From: Bicyclus anynana
Taxonomy: Eukaryota > Arthropoda > Insecta > Lepidoptera > Nymphalidae
DNA: 64,000 bases
Direction: 5' to 3'
NCBI RefSeq assembly: GCF_947172395.1
Contig: NC_069094.1
Location: 14,622,292 to 14,686,291 of the forward strand
The position numbers and the translations under genes were made by a program. Shown piece after piece: positions 34,292 to 45,489 of this stretch. The notes below the pieces were generated by a model. That model did not search any database and was not told the DNA's origin. It saw nothing but the letters and a program-made list of their open reading frames with translations. Every line of letters begins with the position of its first letter. The stretch's first letter is position 1.

Positions 34292-34439
34292 TCTATACTA
34301 ATATTATAAAGCTGAAGAGTTTGTTTGTTTGTTTGAACGCGCTAATCCCATAGCCCATTTATCGAGGAAGGCTATACATTATCCCCGTATTCCTACGGGA
34401 ACGGAAACCACGCGGGTGAAACCGCGTGGCGTCAGCTAG
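34292..34439 (+). mobile_element. Short Helitron-like element with both ends
   Basis: It starts TCTATACTAATATTATAAAG and ends GGCGTCAGCTAG before a T, with no target duplication. A 3'-proximal hairpin (CCACGCGGGTGAAACCGCGTGG) precedes the end. TC at the start, CTAG at the end, a subterminal hairpin and insertion between A and T are Helitron features. At 148 bases it is a minimal non-autonomous copy. Confidence 0.75.
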
Positions 34440-34654
34440 TTTGAAAAGATCAACAAAACAAGTCCACGATGTCATATATAAACTAACTAGTCTAAATATT
34501 AGGTTTAAATACAATTAACATAGATGATGATTATTATGAGTCATGGTTACTTGTAATAAATGAATTGTCATTATTATTATTGTATCCTAACCTAACTTAT
34601 CTTTTAAAGATAGGATTTTATCCTTTGGAAAATGGTCACACAAAAAGTTTAGGT

Positions 34655-34690
34655 CGTTTATTGCAGGCGAAGTCGCGGGCGTCCGCTAGA
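34655..34690 (+). mobile_element. Helitron-like 3' terminus
   Basis: GCGAAGTCGCGGGCGTCC followed by GCTAGA matches the 3' end of the element at 35248-36420. The rest of the copy is not clear. Confidence 0.5.
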
Positions 34691-34989
34691 TATTATTAAA
34701 GCCTTAATGGCTCCGTTGAAAATTATAAAACTTAGAATATATTTTTTAATTCCCATGACTGCCGCTTGTTTTAACAGTTTTTTTGTCCAAAAATTGAGTC
34801 GAAAATGGTGTCCCGTTAATTTGCTGTCACATTTTTCTTACTTAAAGCTAAAGTAGGGAACGATGGTGGCGTTTTACAACTTTAATTAAAGTGGATAACG
34901 TTCGAACCATTGTAGTCAAAGAGATGGCGGTGGAAAGTTCTACATAAACGATGCAATACATTATCTTGAGATCTAAGCCTGGTGCAACG

Positions 34990-35028
34990 ACTGGTCAAGA
35001 ATAATTATTTGGATTATTCTTAACCAGT
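34990..35028. repeat. Short inverted repeat
   Basis: ACTGGTCAAGAATAAT pairs with ATTATTCTTAACCAGT at 15 of 16 positions over a 7-base loop. Function unknown. Confidence 0.55.
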
Positions 35029-35247
35029 CAAGAAAATTTTTATTTTATAAAATAAAATAAATGTTATAGTCAATTAAAAATACTGATATACTTTACACTA
35101 TTCGTAATATGAATATTTCGATAATGAAACTAATGGCGGATTTACCAGCTGGCTAAGTAGGCTGAAGCCAATAGGGTGACAATGTTGCCCCAAAAAGTTT
35201 AGTCTGCTACAAAAAAATAACATAATATATTATTTTTTTATTATCTA

Positions 35248-36420
35248 TCTATACTAATATTATAAAGAGGTAAAGTTTGTAAGTTTGTAAGTTTGTAAGT
35301 TTGTAACAATTTTTTGAAATGGGGTAATCTTCGGAACTACTGGACCGATTTTAAAAATTCTTTTACCAATAGAATGCTACGTTATTGGGGAGTGCTATAG
35401 GCTATATTTTATATTTATATCATATATAACTACTGAGATATCGCGGGTTTTCTCTTACAGGTCAGACCGAAAAACTTACTTATTCGCATGCGCTGCCTCA
35501 ACCATTGCGTATAACTGAAATAAATGTATGGAGGCTTTTTGAACCTTTAAAAGTTCTACAAAAAAGTCCGCGATACCATATATCTATCTTTTATATTTTA
35601 GCAGATATAGTACCTTTAGTACTTTAATAAATTATTTAAATTTTAAACTAAGGTTTACGTCATTATTTACACAACTAAACTTAAATCCTTATCAAAATAA
35701 ATTATTTAATAATCACAAGGATATTATAGAGATAAGATTTGCCCTTTACAGTATGTTAATTAGTTATATAGTTTCGAAGATAATACAAAATTTCTGAAAG
35801 TCGCAGAAATGCCGCTATTTGACGCCCCGCGGTTTCAATTACGTGGTTCCCGTTCCCGTATGAATATGAGGACCAAACATAGCCTATGACACTCGCAAAT
35901 ACTGTAGCTTTCTATTGGTAAAAGAATTTTCCAAATCGGTCCAGTAGATCCAGAGATTACCCCCGACAACCACACAAACTTTACCTCTTTATAGTATTAG
36001 CATAGAAGTCGCTTGGGAAATTATAGTCTTTTTGTCATTGCACCACGCACAAAAGGCTGGACCAATTTTGCTGAGGGTAGGGATAGGATAGAGGTAGGGA
36101 AGGGGTAGGATAGAGGTAGGGTAGGGTTAGGGTAGGGATAAGGTAGGGGTAGGAAAGGGTTAGGGTTAGCGGTAGGGTAGGAATAAGGTAGGGGTAGGGT
36201 AGGGGTAGATTAGGGGTAGGGTAGGATAGGGTATGAATAGGTTACGGGTAGGGTTAGGGTAGGGCAAGGTGGGGGGAAGGAAGGGTTAGCGTTAGCGGTA
36301 GGGTAGGAGTAAGGTAGGGGTAGGGTAGGGTAGGGTTGGGTAGGTTTACGAGCAGGATAAGGTAGAGGTAGAGAAGTTTACATCAATTTTTACGCGGACG
36401 AAGTCGCGGGCGTCCGCTAG
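35248..36420 (+). mobile_element. Composite Helitron-like element with minisatellite
   Basis: The 5' end is TCTATACTAATATTATAAAG and the 3' end is GCGGGCGTCCGCTAG before a T. Inside, at about 35780-36003, the same terminal sequence recurs inverted (ACAAACTTTACCTCTTTATA). So a second element in opposite orientation, or an internal inversion, is present. A GGGTA-rich tandem tract occupies about 36070-36375. No Rep/helicase coding region is present, so the element is non-autonomous. Confidence 0.65.
36070..36375 (+). repeat. GGGTA-type minisatellite, G-rich strand
   Basis: About 300 bases of irregular repeats of 5-7 bases (GGGTAG, GGGTTA, GGGATAA variants) with many GGG runs on the plus strand. 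The unit resembles, but is not, the insect telomere repeat TTAGG. The run spacing would allow G-quadruplex folding. It sits just inside the Helitron-type 3' end. Confidence 0.85.
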
Positions 36421-38410
36421 TTTTAATATAAATATATTAATATTTAATATAAATATACGAATATTTTAATATTTTAATCATATCATACATACTGTGCAAA
36501 TATTATATATATTTTTTTTCAATTCAACCGGCTGCAAAATCACAAAAGTAAACAAAAAGCTTAAAATAACATCGTATATACTACTTTCTCATCACTTTGA
36601 TCACTCTCTAGTTTACTTTTGTAGCTGGTTGAATTTTTTTGTTAAAAAGATTTTTTTTCCTGTTTTTAGTGTGTCCTAGCATAGTAACGAAAGTACGTTA
36701 CACACACGAGCACAGTATGGGCAATTCCGTTATTTTCATTTAAACATAAAAATACTGAACCGATTTTCATGAAAATTCAATACGACCAATCTAGAAGTTA
36801 TACTCTTTCAAACAAAAAGTAACAAAGTTATGAGGTAACAAACACTTTAAAAAAATTAAAAAAACATACGTGTCGAACAAAGAACCTCCTCTTTTTTTGA
36901 AGTCGGTTAAAAAGTTGCCATTTCATTGACAGAAATAATATGAATAATATTATGATTGACATAACTAGTTTATGTCACTCATAATATTATTCATATTATT
37001 TCTGTTTATGTCAGTAATCCGCCACTGTTCCCAACACAAAAACTTCGTCGCAATTTTAGATATACCACAAGTGCTGCTATAAAAGATTATTTGATAATAA
37101 TAATTATTATTATTATTCCACCTATTAGAAGTTCTAACATTACATATAGTAGCATACGTACTTCAATGCAGGCGAAGCCATTACTGCTGGCCTGTGAATA
37201 AAGGTAATTTATAAATAGGTAAAGAAAAAACCCCCAAAAAAAGTGAAAAATAAAGTCTAAGCACCCGCGTTTTTGACAGGCCTTGATTAGCGGGAAAAGG
37301 AAATTACTTCTATTAATCAAAACAAATCCAAACTCATTTATTTCAAATAGGCGTAGTTCACAAGCTCTTTTGAAACGTCAGGTAATATTATACTTAAGAT
37401 AATGGTGATAATAATTATTCGAAAACTTAAAATTAAAGTTACGAGGGTTCTAAAATGCCTTGGTCCGAGAAGAGCCCACAACAAACTCAGCCAGGTTTAT
37501 CCTAGTAGGTTAACAAATATGAATTGATCTTTTGGCTGAATATTTACTGCCGCTGGATCCCTGACTACATTTAAGACAGCCTTAAACTGCTCTACTAATT
37601 TGCTTTGCACACAATTTTATTTTTCTTTAAAGTTGTGTTTTAATTTTCAAAGAACAACTTCAAAGAGATGGTGGTTGGAAATTATTTCATATTTTTGATT
37701 GAAAAAAGTTTCGTAATTTTATGATAGGTTATATTTTACTACACTTTTTACCCGACTGCAAGAAGGTTTATGTTTTTCGCGCGTATCTTGTATGTATGTA
37801 TGTAAGTATATATATATGTATGTATGTAATATTCTTTATTACCTCATATCTTCCAAACCGCTAAACGGATTTACGTAATTAAGATATCGTTGGATTTGTC
37901 TTAATAACCCAAGTGTTCTTATATAGGTGAAATTAAAAAAAACTACAAGACGACTGTAAGGTGAAAAAAAATATTTCGTATACTGCAATATGGGTATCAA
38001 ATTCAAGGGTATTTCGTGAGGATTTTAAAATGGTATATCATGCACATGTTAAAAAAAACTGCAATTAGAAAAACGTCATTTATTAATTGTATTAGTTGTG
38101 TAATTTTATTTTACATTCAATTTACTCATAAAATGCATGTGTGAAAAAAAGGTGCAATTCCCCAGCAGTGTGCGCTGACCCCACAACACGGCAGGTGAGG
38201 GAATAATACAAAACAACCCCAAATTGGTGTTCGCAGGAACATCATTATTCTGAGCCGACCGTGTACCAATTACTGCCATCGCATGTTCATTTCTAACGAA
38301 TCACATTTCAAACTATGCAACTAGTTTCTGTACGCGGCTTAGTACGATTGGTATACATAGATAGATATTTATCCACTCTGTTACTGATGTAATGTTTAAT
38401 TATATCGCTA
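36421..38410. other. AT-rich DNA with one strong hairpin
   Basis: The 36-bp hairpin at 36929-37005 is listed separately. The segment 36720-36910 resembles a dispersed repeat ending in CTCCTCTTTTTTTGAAGTCG. GTATGTATGTATGT microsatellite lies at about 37785-37830. No supported gene. Confidence 0.4.
36929..37005. repeat. 36-bp hairpin with 5-base loop
   Basis: The arm 36929-36964 (ACAGAAATAATATGAATAAT and following) pairs with 36970-37005 at 35 of 36 positions around the loop CTAGT. Near-perfect cruciform potential of this size is uncommon. It could be a new inverted duplication or a tiny foldback element. Confidence 0.85.
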
Positions 38411-38787
38411 CTAGCGGACCCCGCGACTTCGTCCGTGTGGAATTTAGTTTTTTCCACAAATCCTTCGGGAACCATGGATTTTTCCGGGATACATAGTAGC
38501 CTTTGTGTTAATCCATGCTATAATATGTCTCAATACTAAATTTCAGCTAATTCGGTTCAATAGTCGAGGCGTGAAAGTGTAACAAACATTCATATCATCA
38601 AAATCATCAGTTCTCGCAAATCAGGGGAAACCATCGAATTTTTAAAAAAAGTAGCCAGAGTAAAATCTATTTCCATTCCAAATTTCAGCCAAATTGCTTC
38701 AGTAGTAGCGGCGTTAAAGAGTAACAAACATCCACACAAACACCCAAACATCCATACAAACTTTCGCGTTTATAATATTAGTAGGAT
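38411..38787 (-). mobile_element. Helitron-like element, minus orientation
   Basis: The left edge CTAGCGGACCCCGCGACTTC and right edge TTTATAATATTAGTAGGA are the reversed 3' and 5' Helitron-type ends. The body carries two copies of a segment with AAATTTCAGC and AACATCCACACAAAC. Non-coding. Confidence 0.65.
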
Positions 38788-38862
38788 CGACCAACATTGG
38801 TCAAACGACATTGGCGACAACCGGCTATTAATTAGATTTCCAATTGATTGATATAATAATGT

Positions 38863-39171
38863 GACCGTGATAGCCTAGTGGATATGATCCCTGCTTTCGA
38901 TTCCAGAAGGCGTAGGTTTGAATCCGGTCCAAGGCATGCACCTCCAACTTTTAAGTTGTGTGCTTTTTATAAGAAATTAAATATCTAGTGAAGAAAAGCA
39001 TCGTGAGGAAACCTGTATACCAGAGAATATTCTTAATTCTCTGCGTGTGTTAAGTCTGCCAATCCACATTGGGCCAGCGTGGTGGACTATTGGCCTAAAC
39101 CGTTTCATTCTGAGAGGAGACTCGAGCTCAGCAGTGAGCCGACTGTCGGTTGATAATAATAATGATGATGA
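38863..39171 (+). repeat. SINE family A, copy 13
   Basis: A full forward copy with a GACCGTGATAGCCTAGTGGA head, a GGTTTGAATCCGGTCC B-box region and a GGTTGATAATAATAATGATG tail. Confidence 0.88.
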
Positions 39172-40538
39172 CACTTCCGTGCCTTAGGCAGCTTTTCTTT
39201 CAAAAAACTCAGTATTTTCTTTCCAAGTTAAACAGTTAAAAATAACAATAATTACGGTAATTAAACTATACATTTAATATAACTTTACTTTTAACTAAAG
39301 CTACCCATACGCACCAAGGAAGCCCACAAACTCAGCCTTTTAAAACTCTAATATAAATCCTCTCCACCTGCTAAGAACTGAAAAAATAACATCATCCTTA
39401 GTACGAATTGTTAACGTTCTTGTAAATGAAACTCGACGTCGAGAAGTTCTGTTGATTCTGTTCTGAAGGTCTGTTCTTTTCAAAAATTGAATCAATATTG
39501 GATTTGGTCAGACAAAATGTGATACTTCAAAGTCACAAAAATTAACTAATAAAGGCGAAAAATAACATCGTGTTACCTTCTAATCACTTTGAAGGCGATG
39601 CCAAGCCAGTGACGTATTAATTAAAGCCATTTCTATAAGAACCACGGGAAAGAACTGTTTAAATACTAAAAGTTTACGATTAAATCGGCATTAGTTAATG
39701 CATCGCTGTGTTGGCACACTTTAGTGTGTCTAAATGGGACCAATCTGGAAGTATCTCTTTCAAACAAAAAAATAATTTTAAAAATTGGTTAAGAAATGAC
39801 GAAATTATGCGGTAACAAACATCCAAAAAAAAAATCATACGCGTCGAATTGAGAACCTCTTCCTTTTTTGAAGGTTAAAAATAAATAAATTATGTCAAAT
39901 ACATACTTACTTGGGATAGTCTTGAATCCCACTTCTCTAACGGCCAAGTATTAGGTATGTCATATTTATTTATTAGCATTAGATTACACTAGTCTGCATC
40001 TTTGCCTTTTATATGAAAATAAAAATGAAAATGTCGGGGTAGATCCTTAAATTACATAAAAAAAAAACGATAGAAACCGAAGACTAAGCCTAAATCCTGA
40101 AAAAAAAACATCAAGCAGCTCTCTCTAGTAAATTAGCTTTCGGAATACGAAAAATGCGGTTGTTATTGATTTAATGTTAACTTTATTAGGTAGATTGCAT
40201 TTATGTTAAAGTTAGTGTATTGACCGGCAGAAACTATTCGTACATTCGTATAGAGAAACTCGTACTAGTGATCGGAATCCTCGTGTTTTATGCACGAGCG
40301 CTTACGGCGCGGCGCGGGCGAACTTGCTCCAACTATTAACTTTTGTTTACGTGAGTTTTATCTTTTTCAAGAGGGCTTACAAATTCAGCCGGCCCGCTAT
40401 AAATCTATGCGGATGTTTGGATTGTTCGTCCGTACAGCGGATTATTACCCGTCTACGAGAGAGTTTGCATTAGGATAGAAATAACTTCCGCGGCGTTTCA
40501 GTGCGATGTGCTGTGATTCAAGTATCATCATAATTTTT
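39172..40538. other. No supported gene
   Basis: AT-rich DNA. The piece at 39720-39880 matches the dispersed repeat at 36720-36910. A small GC-rich patch at 40285-40330 (CTTACGGCGCGGCGCGGG) is isolated and not supported as a promoter. Confidence 0.4.
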
Positions 40539-40650
40539 AGCCTATTTTTACAGCCCATTATAGGACTAGGCCTCCTGCATTATATGAGAGGGGGTGTACA
40601 GCTTACATCCATCACACTCTACCAATGCGGGTTGGTGGGCTTAGAGTTCG
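40539..40650 (+). repeat. Short dispersed-repeat fragment
   Basis: The sequence CAGCCCATTATAGGACTAGG through CCAATGCGGGTTGGTGGGC has the look of a widely dispersed lepidopteran repeat. Only one clear copy lies in the window, so the call rests on general recognition. Confidence 0.4.
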
Positions 40651-40654
40651 GATG

Positions 40655-42090
40655 ATGACGGTTTTTTTAAATTGTATATACTTGTAAATTAGGAGAGAGA
40701 GAGACGAATATCTTAGCATTCCATGGATTCACCGTGCAGGTGCCGGGTCCATCGCGTGGTAGAGAGAAAAACACCAAGCAAAGTCCAGGACTTGTGACTA
40801 CTGGATGTAGGGTTAAGTAATTCCTTGACGATCGATCAACACAGCTCCCCTAATCTGCTCGTGTAACTCCCTGCCTATCCAAATTTGATCCTATTAGAGC
40901 AGCTTTGGATACTCGTTCTAATATAGAACTAACTGCACTTCTAGAGAGGCCAAGGTCTTTAAGCAAGTTATAGAGAGATTTTGCTGGTAATCCTATCGCA
41001 CCTACTTCTACGGCATACAGACTAACTACATAGCCATTTTAGTTAGTAATTAAATAATAGTAAAGCAATTTGTAAAAGTAACAAGATATCTGCGATCATT
41101 ACTTTCGGAGCTACAGGGATTTAAAGGGGAGGACTGAGGACATTAAGTTAGTTGCAGAGAGCCATCCAGCAGTAAAATTATACCCACAGTTCACATGGGT
41201 AAAATTAAAAAGAAATCCACACACAATATGCAGGTATCTGGCAGCCATATTGGAACGCGGTGTCTTCTCTCACTTCAATCAACAGACAAGTATTGTGAGC
41301 CTGAGCCAAGAAATAGCCGTCCCACATTCCGCAGACCGACAGGCGGAAATTGCATTCGGAGTAGGTAGTAGTGACGCGGCTGTCACTGCCTTCGTGACAT
41401 GATCTCGTTATTTCAACACCAAACACTTTCACTGCGTTTGGATTTGAACTACGATGGTCGTCAGTCTGGCATTATAGAAGGCGTCTGCTATTGTATTAGG
41501 ACTGTAGGTAGTAAATAGAGAGATTTAATTGACAATTATGTAAAACAAAAAGTATAAATTCTTCAATAAAAGTTCTAAGTTTACCTAAGTACTACTACTA
41601 AACTACGAGCTGACTAATTTCACGTTCTATTTTTTATTATTGACTTTTAAGTTTACGTTTAGCTTGAGAAGGTATAAGTATGAATTGAGTATTTGCGAAA
41701 ATAGGTCAATAATAATCGTTAAATAGAAAAAATATTAAAATTTGGGAAGGCTTCAAGAGAAAAGTCGCTCTGTATTATAAGCCTGGCGAAGTATTTAAGC
41801 ATTTGTAAAACTCTATGTATTTTAAGCGAAAAGCCTTTAGGTATGAAACAAATATCTTAGCGATCCATAAATTAACCTTACGGGTGCCGGGTCCATCGCG
41901 CGTCAGAGAGAAAAACTCCAAGCAGAGTCCTGGACTTGTGACAGATAGATGTAGGGTTAAGGAGTTCCTTAACAATCTATAAGTACTCCCCTTCTTCGCT
42001 CATGTTGTTCTCCCGGCCTAGCCAAGTTTGATAAGATCCTATTAAAGTAGCTTTGGATGTCCGATCTAACATAGACTTGCTGCTTTGAGT
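40655..42090 (-). mobile_element. Pair of related retroelement-like fragments
   Basis: Two related minus-oriented pieces lie at 40655-41035 and 41836-42090 and share GGTGCCGGGTCCATCGCG. On the minus strand the first reads VVSLYAVEVGAIGLPAKSLY then LLKDLGLSRSAVSSILERV before a stop. I associate this kind of segment with C-terminal parts of retroelement proteins, but I cannot name the clade. The DNA between them (41036-41835), including a 75-codon frame at 41205-41432 (-), is unassigned. Confidence 0.45.
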
Positions 42091-42732
42091 TGTTGTTTGT
42101 TTGAATTCTTGAATTATTTATGAAAAATCCCTAAGCCAGTTTCAGTTCGAAGCGCCTATTGGCTTACTTATCCAAGTTATGCGATTCGTTCCGCTGATAT
42201 CTGTGATGTTACGAATAAAATGAAATGTTACAAACACGAATGGCATCCATACATTTACAAGCAGATAGACAACGCACAAAGCAACCAAAGGATTTATTTT
42301 CAAACGCAATCACAAATTCCCAATTTCGATAAACCTTGCCACCTGTATCACTGTTTCACAGTTCCGTTTTTGATAAAAAAAAAAAAAAAAATATTGTTTT
42401 TGGGGGTACGTATTACTGTAGATACCATGAATTTCATGAATACAAATAAAATATTTTACTAAATAAACCATTTTACCCTAAGAACTCAACACAAACCTAT
42501 GTTGATAGAATACATAGTTGGTCAAGGAATTTTCCAATTTTCACTAATAGTGCATACCCTAGTTAAAAGCCTTATGCACGCCACTGCATGCAGGGAGTGC
42601 GTAGCACCCGGGCGACGGATTTGGGAAGCGCTGGCCGTTTATACTTAGTAACATTTTTGTACATGTTTTTCGCTTATTAGAGAGCACTACGGCAATGATT
42701 GCACCCAGACGCTACATATGTTAGAGATGTTT
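42091..42732. other. No supported feature
   Basis: AT-rich DNA with a 17-A tract near 42377. The segment 42510-42660 loosely resembles parts of the hAT-type element at 53704. Confidence 0.35.
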
Positions 42733-42788
42733 CTTTTTTTATTCTTTACAAGTTAGCCCTTGATTACAATCTCACTTGATGGTAAGTG
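42733..42788 (-). repeat. SINE family B, 3' stub
   Basis: Only the reversed 3' tail (TTCTTTACAAGTTAGCCC to TGATGGTAAGTG) is present. It is a severely truncated insertion. Confidence 0.8.
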
Positions 42789-42923
42789 AAATTAATAAAA
42801 TTTCATTGATTCGTTGGTTCAATCATTCATTAAGTAATTCAAGATGATGGACGTGAGTTCAGTTTTCAATCAGTCGTTCTTAGATTAAACTCGTCTACAT
42901 AAATTAAACATTGCCCTTGCTTA

Positions 42924-43329
42924 CGTTAGAGCAGGGTTTCTCAAACTTTTTTTAACAACAAATAAGTGTTCGTGGAACCGACTCCACGAACACCTGTTAA
43001 AATTTCCAAGTGACAGCGAACCCCTTACTAATTACTGACCCCTCCAAAGAAAAAAATAAAATTGAGTGTTGAAAAAAATAATGTTTTTATTTGAATAAAA
43101 GGTAACACATAAAGTACCAAAACAAATTGTCTTCGCAATATTAGATGGGTGTGCTTGTTTCTTGTCGGCTGTCGCAAATGGATTCAATGTTAGGAGTAAT
43201 TTTGGACAATTTTAACCTTAATTCTGACTCGCTATCAGTTATCAAGCCACCATTACGTAAATTTTGTCGCGAACCCCCTACCATCAAAAGGGGTTCGCGT
43301 ACCCCACTTTGAGAAACCCTGCGTTAGAG
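42924..43329. mobile_element. hAT-type non-autonomous element with 8-bp duplication
   Basis: The element spans 42932-43321 (390 bases). It begins CAGGGTTTCTCAAACTTTT and ends CACTTTGAGAAACCCTG, which are inverted termini of hAT form. CGTTAGAG flanks it exactly on both sides (42924-42931 and 43322-43329), the 8-bp duplication expected for hAT transposition. An internal inverted repeat with GTGTTCGTGGA lies near the left end. There is no transposase frame. Confidence 0.9.
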
Positions 43330-43690
43330 CACCAAAGTAATTCGAAATATGCGCATCATTTTTGCGATGCATTCGCCACAAAGGTTCCGCGATGGCGCGG
43401 GCGGAGGCGCTATCGGATGATCTTCGGTGTAATGCAGGTAAAGTAATGTTCACTGCGGCGCAATAACCGTACCGAGGCGGGAACAACGAAACAATCCTTT
43501 GTTATGATCAACGTCCCGAGTTATTACGAAGACGATTTAAGCTGATAACATTGCTTCCGTACTAGGTATCTTTGGTATTCTCTGTCATGATTTCTAAAGA
43601 TTGAGGAATTTTGTCATGGAACTAAAAATTAAAGAACGATTTAATTTTTATATCATTTAATACTTAGCTACAAACGGTAAGGGAAAAGCA
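43330..43690. other. No recognisable feature
   Basis: Includes a moderately GC-rich piece at 43375-43425. No coding motif or repeat is recognised. Confidence 0.35.
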
Positions 43691-43899
43691 TTTTTTTTTC
43701 GTGTTAAGTGCTGATGGCTCCATGTGGGACCACTACGGCATCACCAGGGGGTTTGGACGAGCGCAGAAGCATCGCTTGTTGAGATTCGAAGGCTGAAATA
43801 AATATAGAAGACGGAACGACTCTCAAAGGGCGTCTCCTATGAGACTCGGACCTCGGCTTAGAGGGCCTCTCGGGAGGGTGTAACCGTGACCTGAGTGAA
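43691..43899 (-). mobile_element. Jockey-type element, 3' fragment 3
   Basis: A T run at 43691-43699 is the reversed A tail. The following 200 bases are the reverse of the 3' UTR of the full-length element (GGACCTCGGCTTAGAGGGCC, GTAACCGTGACCTGAGTGAA), corresponding to about 18531-18736. It contains no coding sequence. Confidence 0.9.
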
Positions 43900-43907
43900 C
43901 GTGACCT

Positions 43908-44011
43908 TGCCAAATCGCATTGGGCCAGCGTGATGAATATTGGATAACCCCTCTCATTCTGAGAGGAGACTCGAGCTCAGCCGTAAGCCGAATATGGGTT
44001 GATAATGATGA
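43908..44011 (+). repeat. SINE family A, 3' fragment copy 14
   Basis: A 3' third of the SINE (CATTGGGCCAGCGTGATGAA to GGGTTGATAATGATG) sits directly against the Jockey fragment. The SINE was probably the target of that insertion. Confidence 0.85.
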
Positions 44012-44137
44012 AGTGCACTAAGCTCTCATTCGCACGAGAGTTTTTTTAACGGACGTTAAAAAAGCGTTTACATACAACAAATGCATTCACATACAACATA
44101 TGTACACACGACAACGTTTTTAAAACACGACGCTTTT

Positions 44138-44458
44138 TGACGACCTCCGTAGCGCAGTGGTATGCGCGGTGGATTTACAAGACGGAGGTCCTAGGTTCGA
44201 TCCCTAGCTGGGCCGATTGAGGTTTTCTTAATTGGTCCAGGCCTGGCTGGTGGGAGGCTTCAGCCGTGGCTAGTTACCACCCTACCGGCAAAGACGTACC
44301 GCCAAGCGATTTAGCGTTCCGGTACGATGTTGTGTAGAAACCGAAAGGGGTGTGGATTTTCATCCTCCTAACAAATTAGCCCCTTCCATCTTAGATTGCA
44401 TCATAACTTACCATCAGGTGAGAGTAGTCAAGGGTTAACTTGTAGAGAATAAAAAAAA
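44138..44458 (+). repeat. SINE family B, copy 6 (reference-like)
   Basis: A full forward copy. The head is GACGACCTCCGTAGCGCAG, the A box GTGGTATGCG and the B box GGTTCGATCCC. The body holds TTAATTGGTCCAGGCCTG, TGTGTAGAAACCGAAAGG and ACCATCAGGTGAGA, followed by AATAAAAAAAAA. It is tRNA-derived, with an internal Pol III promoter. Flanking ACGACGCTTT and ACGACGTTTT may be a decayed target duplication. Confidence 0.92.
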
Positions 44459-44865
44459 ACGACGTTTTGGGCGTTGGAAATACTACTTCCTTTAACTTCA
44501 TGGTATATTTGAACGTTTTTTTAATTGAATATTATTGCTATTCTATTGTATTTTTGCAGCCCTTACTGAACTCTGAAATTCGATAGGTATCCTAGTTCGC
44601 AATCAATACAATTACCTTAAATTGTGTCAATAAAATTGCATTTTATTAGAACTGTAGAAGAGAATGTTTTTTGGGTCAAATTTGCCGCCCCCTAAAATCT
44701 GCCGCCCTAGGCTCCAGCCTTTTTAGCCTAGTGGTAAAAATACGTCCTCTGTAGATACCTGCATGCCCATAAAAGAATGATATGCGATTAGGTAACTACT
44801 TTGATTATAATAATAATTTGAATTCATGTTTTTGGTGTTAGACCAATTACGACTCGTAAAATGAA

Positions 44866-45166
44866 AATATAATATTTTGAATTACAACAAAATTGTTATT
44901 ATGTGTTGAAAGAAAAATACACAGCGTCGCTTTGAAGATGGTTCTGTGAGGTGTGTACCAAACCTTATATTGGTCTGTGTACTCACCCTAATTTTCCTGC
45001 TAAATTGGTATCTTACTTATCTGTCACCTGCGAGGGCGTTTATTGCATCTGTGGGCAAGCCCTTCCTAATGTCATAGAGTCTTCACCAGGAAGAAATTCC
45101 TGCGACGCTGTGTATTTTTCTTTCAACACATAATAACAATTTTGTTGTAATTCAAAATATTATATT
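44866..45166. repeat. 65-bp perfect inverted repeat with 171-bp spacer
   Basis: The arms 44866-44930 and 45102-45166 are exact reverse complements, beginning AATATAATATTTTGAATTAC and ending ATACACAGCGTCGC. The spacer contains about 150 bases found again, inverted and seemingly identical, at about 55236-55402. A further partial copy of the arm's inner end (ACTAAAAATACACAGCGTCG) lies at about 45175-45205. The spacer reads CTKPYIGLCTHPNFPAKLV in one forward frame. This may be a foldback element or a rearranged DNA transposon end. The family is not recognised. Confidence 0.8.
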
Positions 45167-45242
45167 ATGTGTTTACTAAAAATACACAGCGTCGCTTTGA
45201 AGACTTGTTTGTTTTCTGCTGGTGACAAACACAAAACGCTAT

Positions 45243-45489
45243 GTGAAATATAATTATATATTATATATATTTTAATTCTCCATAAAGTCTAAATTATTGG
45301 TATTTAGACTATATTATAGAAGCAATTGTATTTTATCTACTGAATAAAAGTAATCTACTCATAACAAAATAAGCAAATTAACCATTAACATAACAGTCAA
45401 CACATAATAGCAAAAGCACAATACACTAAAAATCATAATATTCTGGCTTGAGCCTTCATCTTTCTTTGTATATATATCTTTACCATAAA
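45243..45489. other. No recognisable feature
   Basis: Very AT-rich flank between the inverted repeat and the DIRS-like remnant. Confidence 0.35.

Noticed and set aside
36070..36375. Interstitial telomere repeats
   Set aside because: The unit is GGGTA-like with GGG runs and irregular length, not the insect TTAGG repeat.
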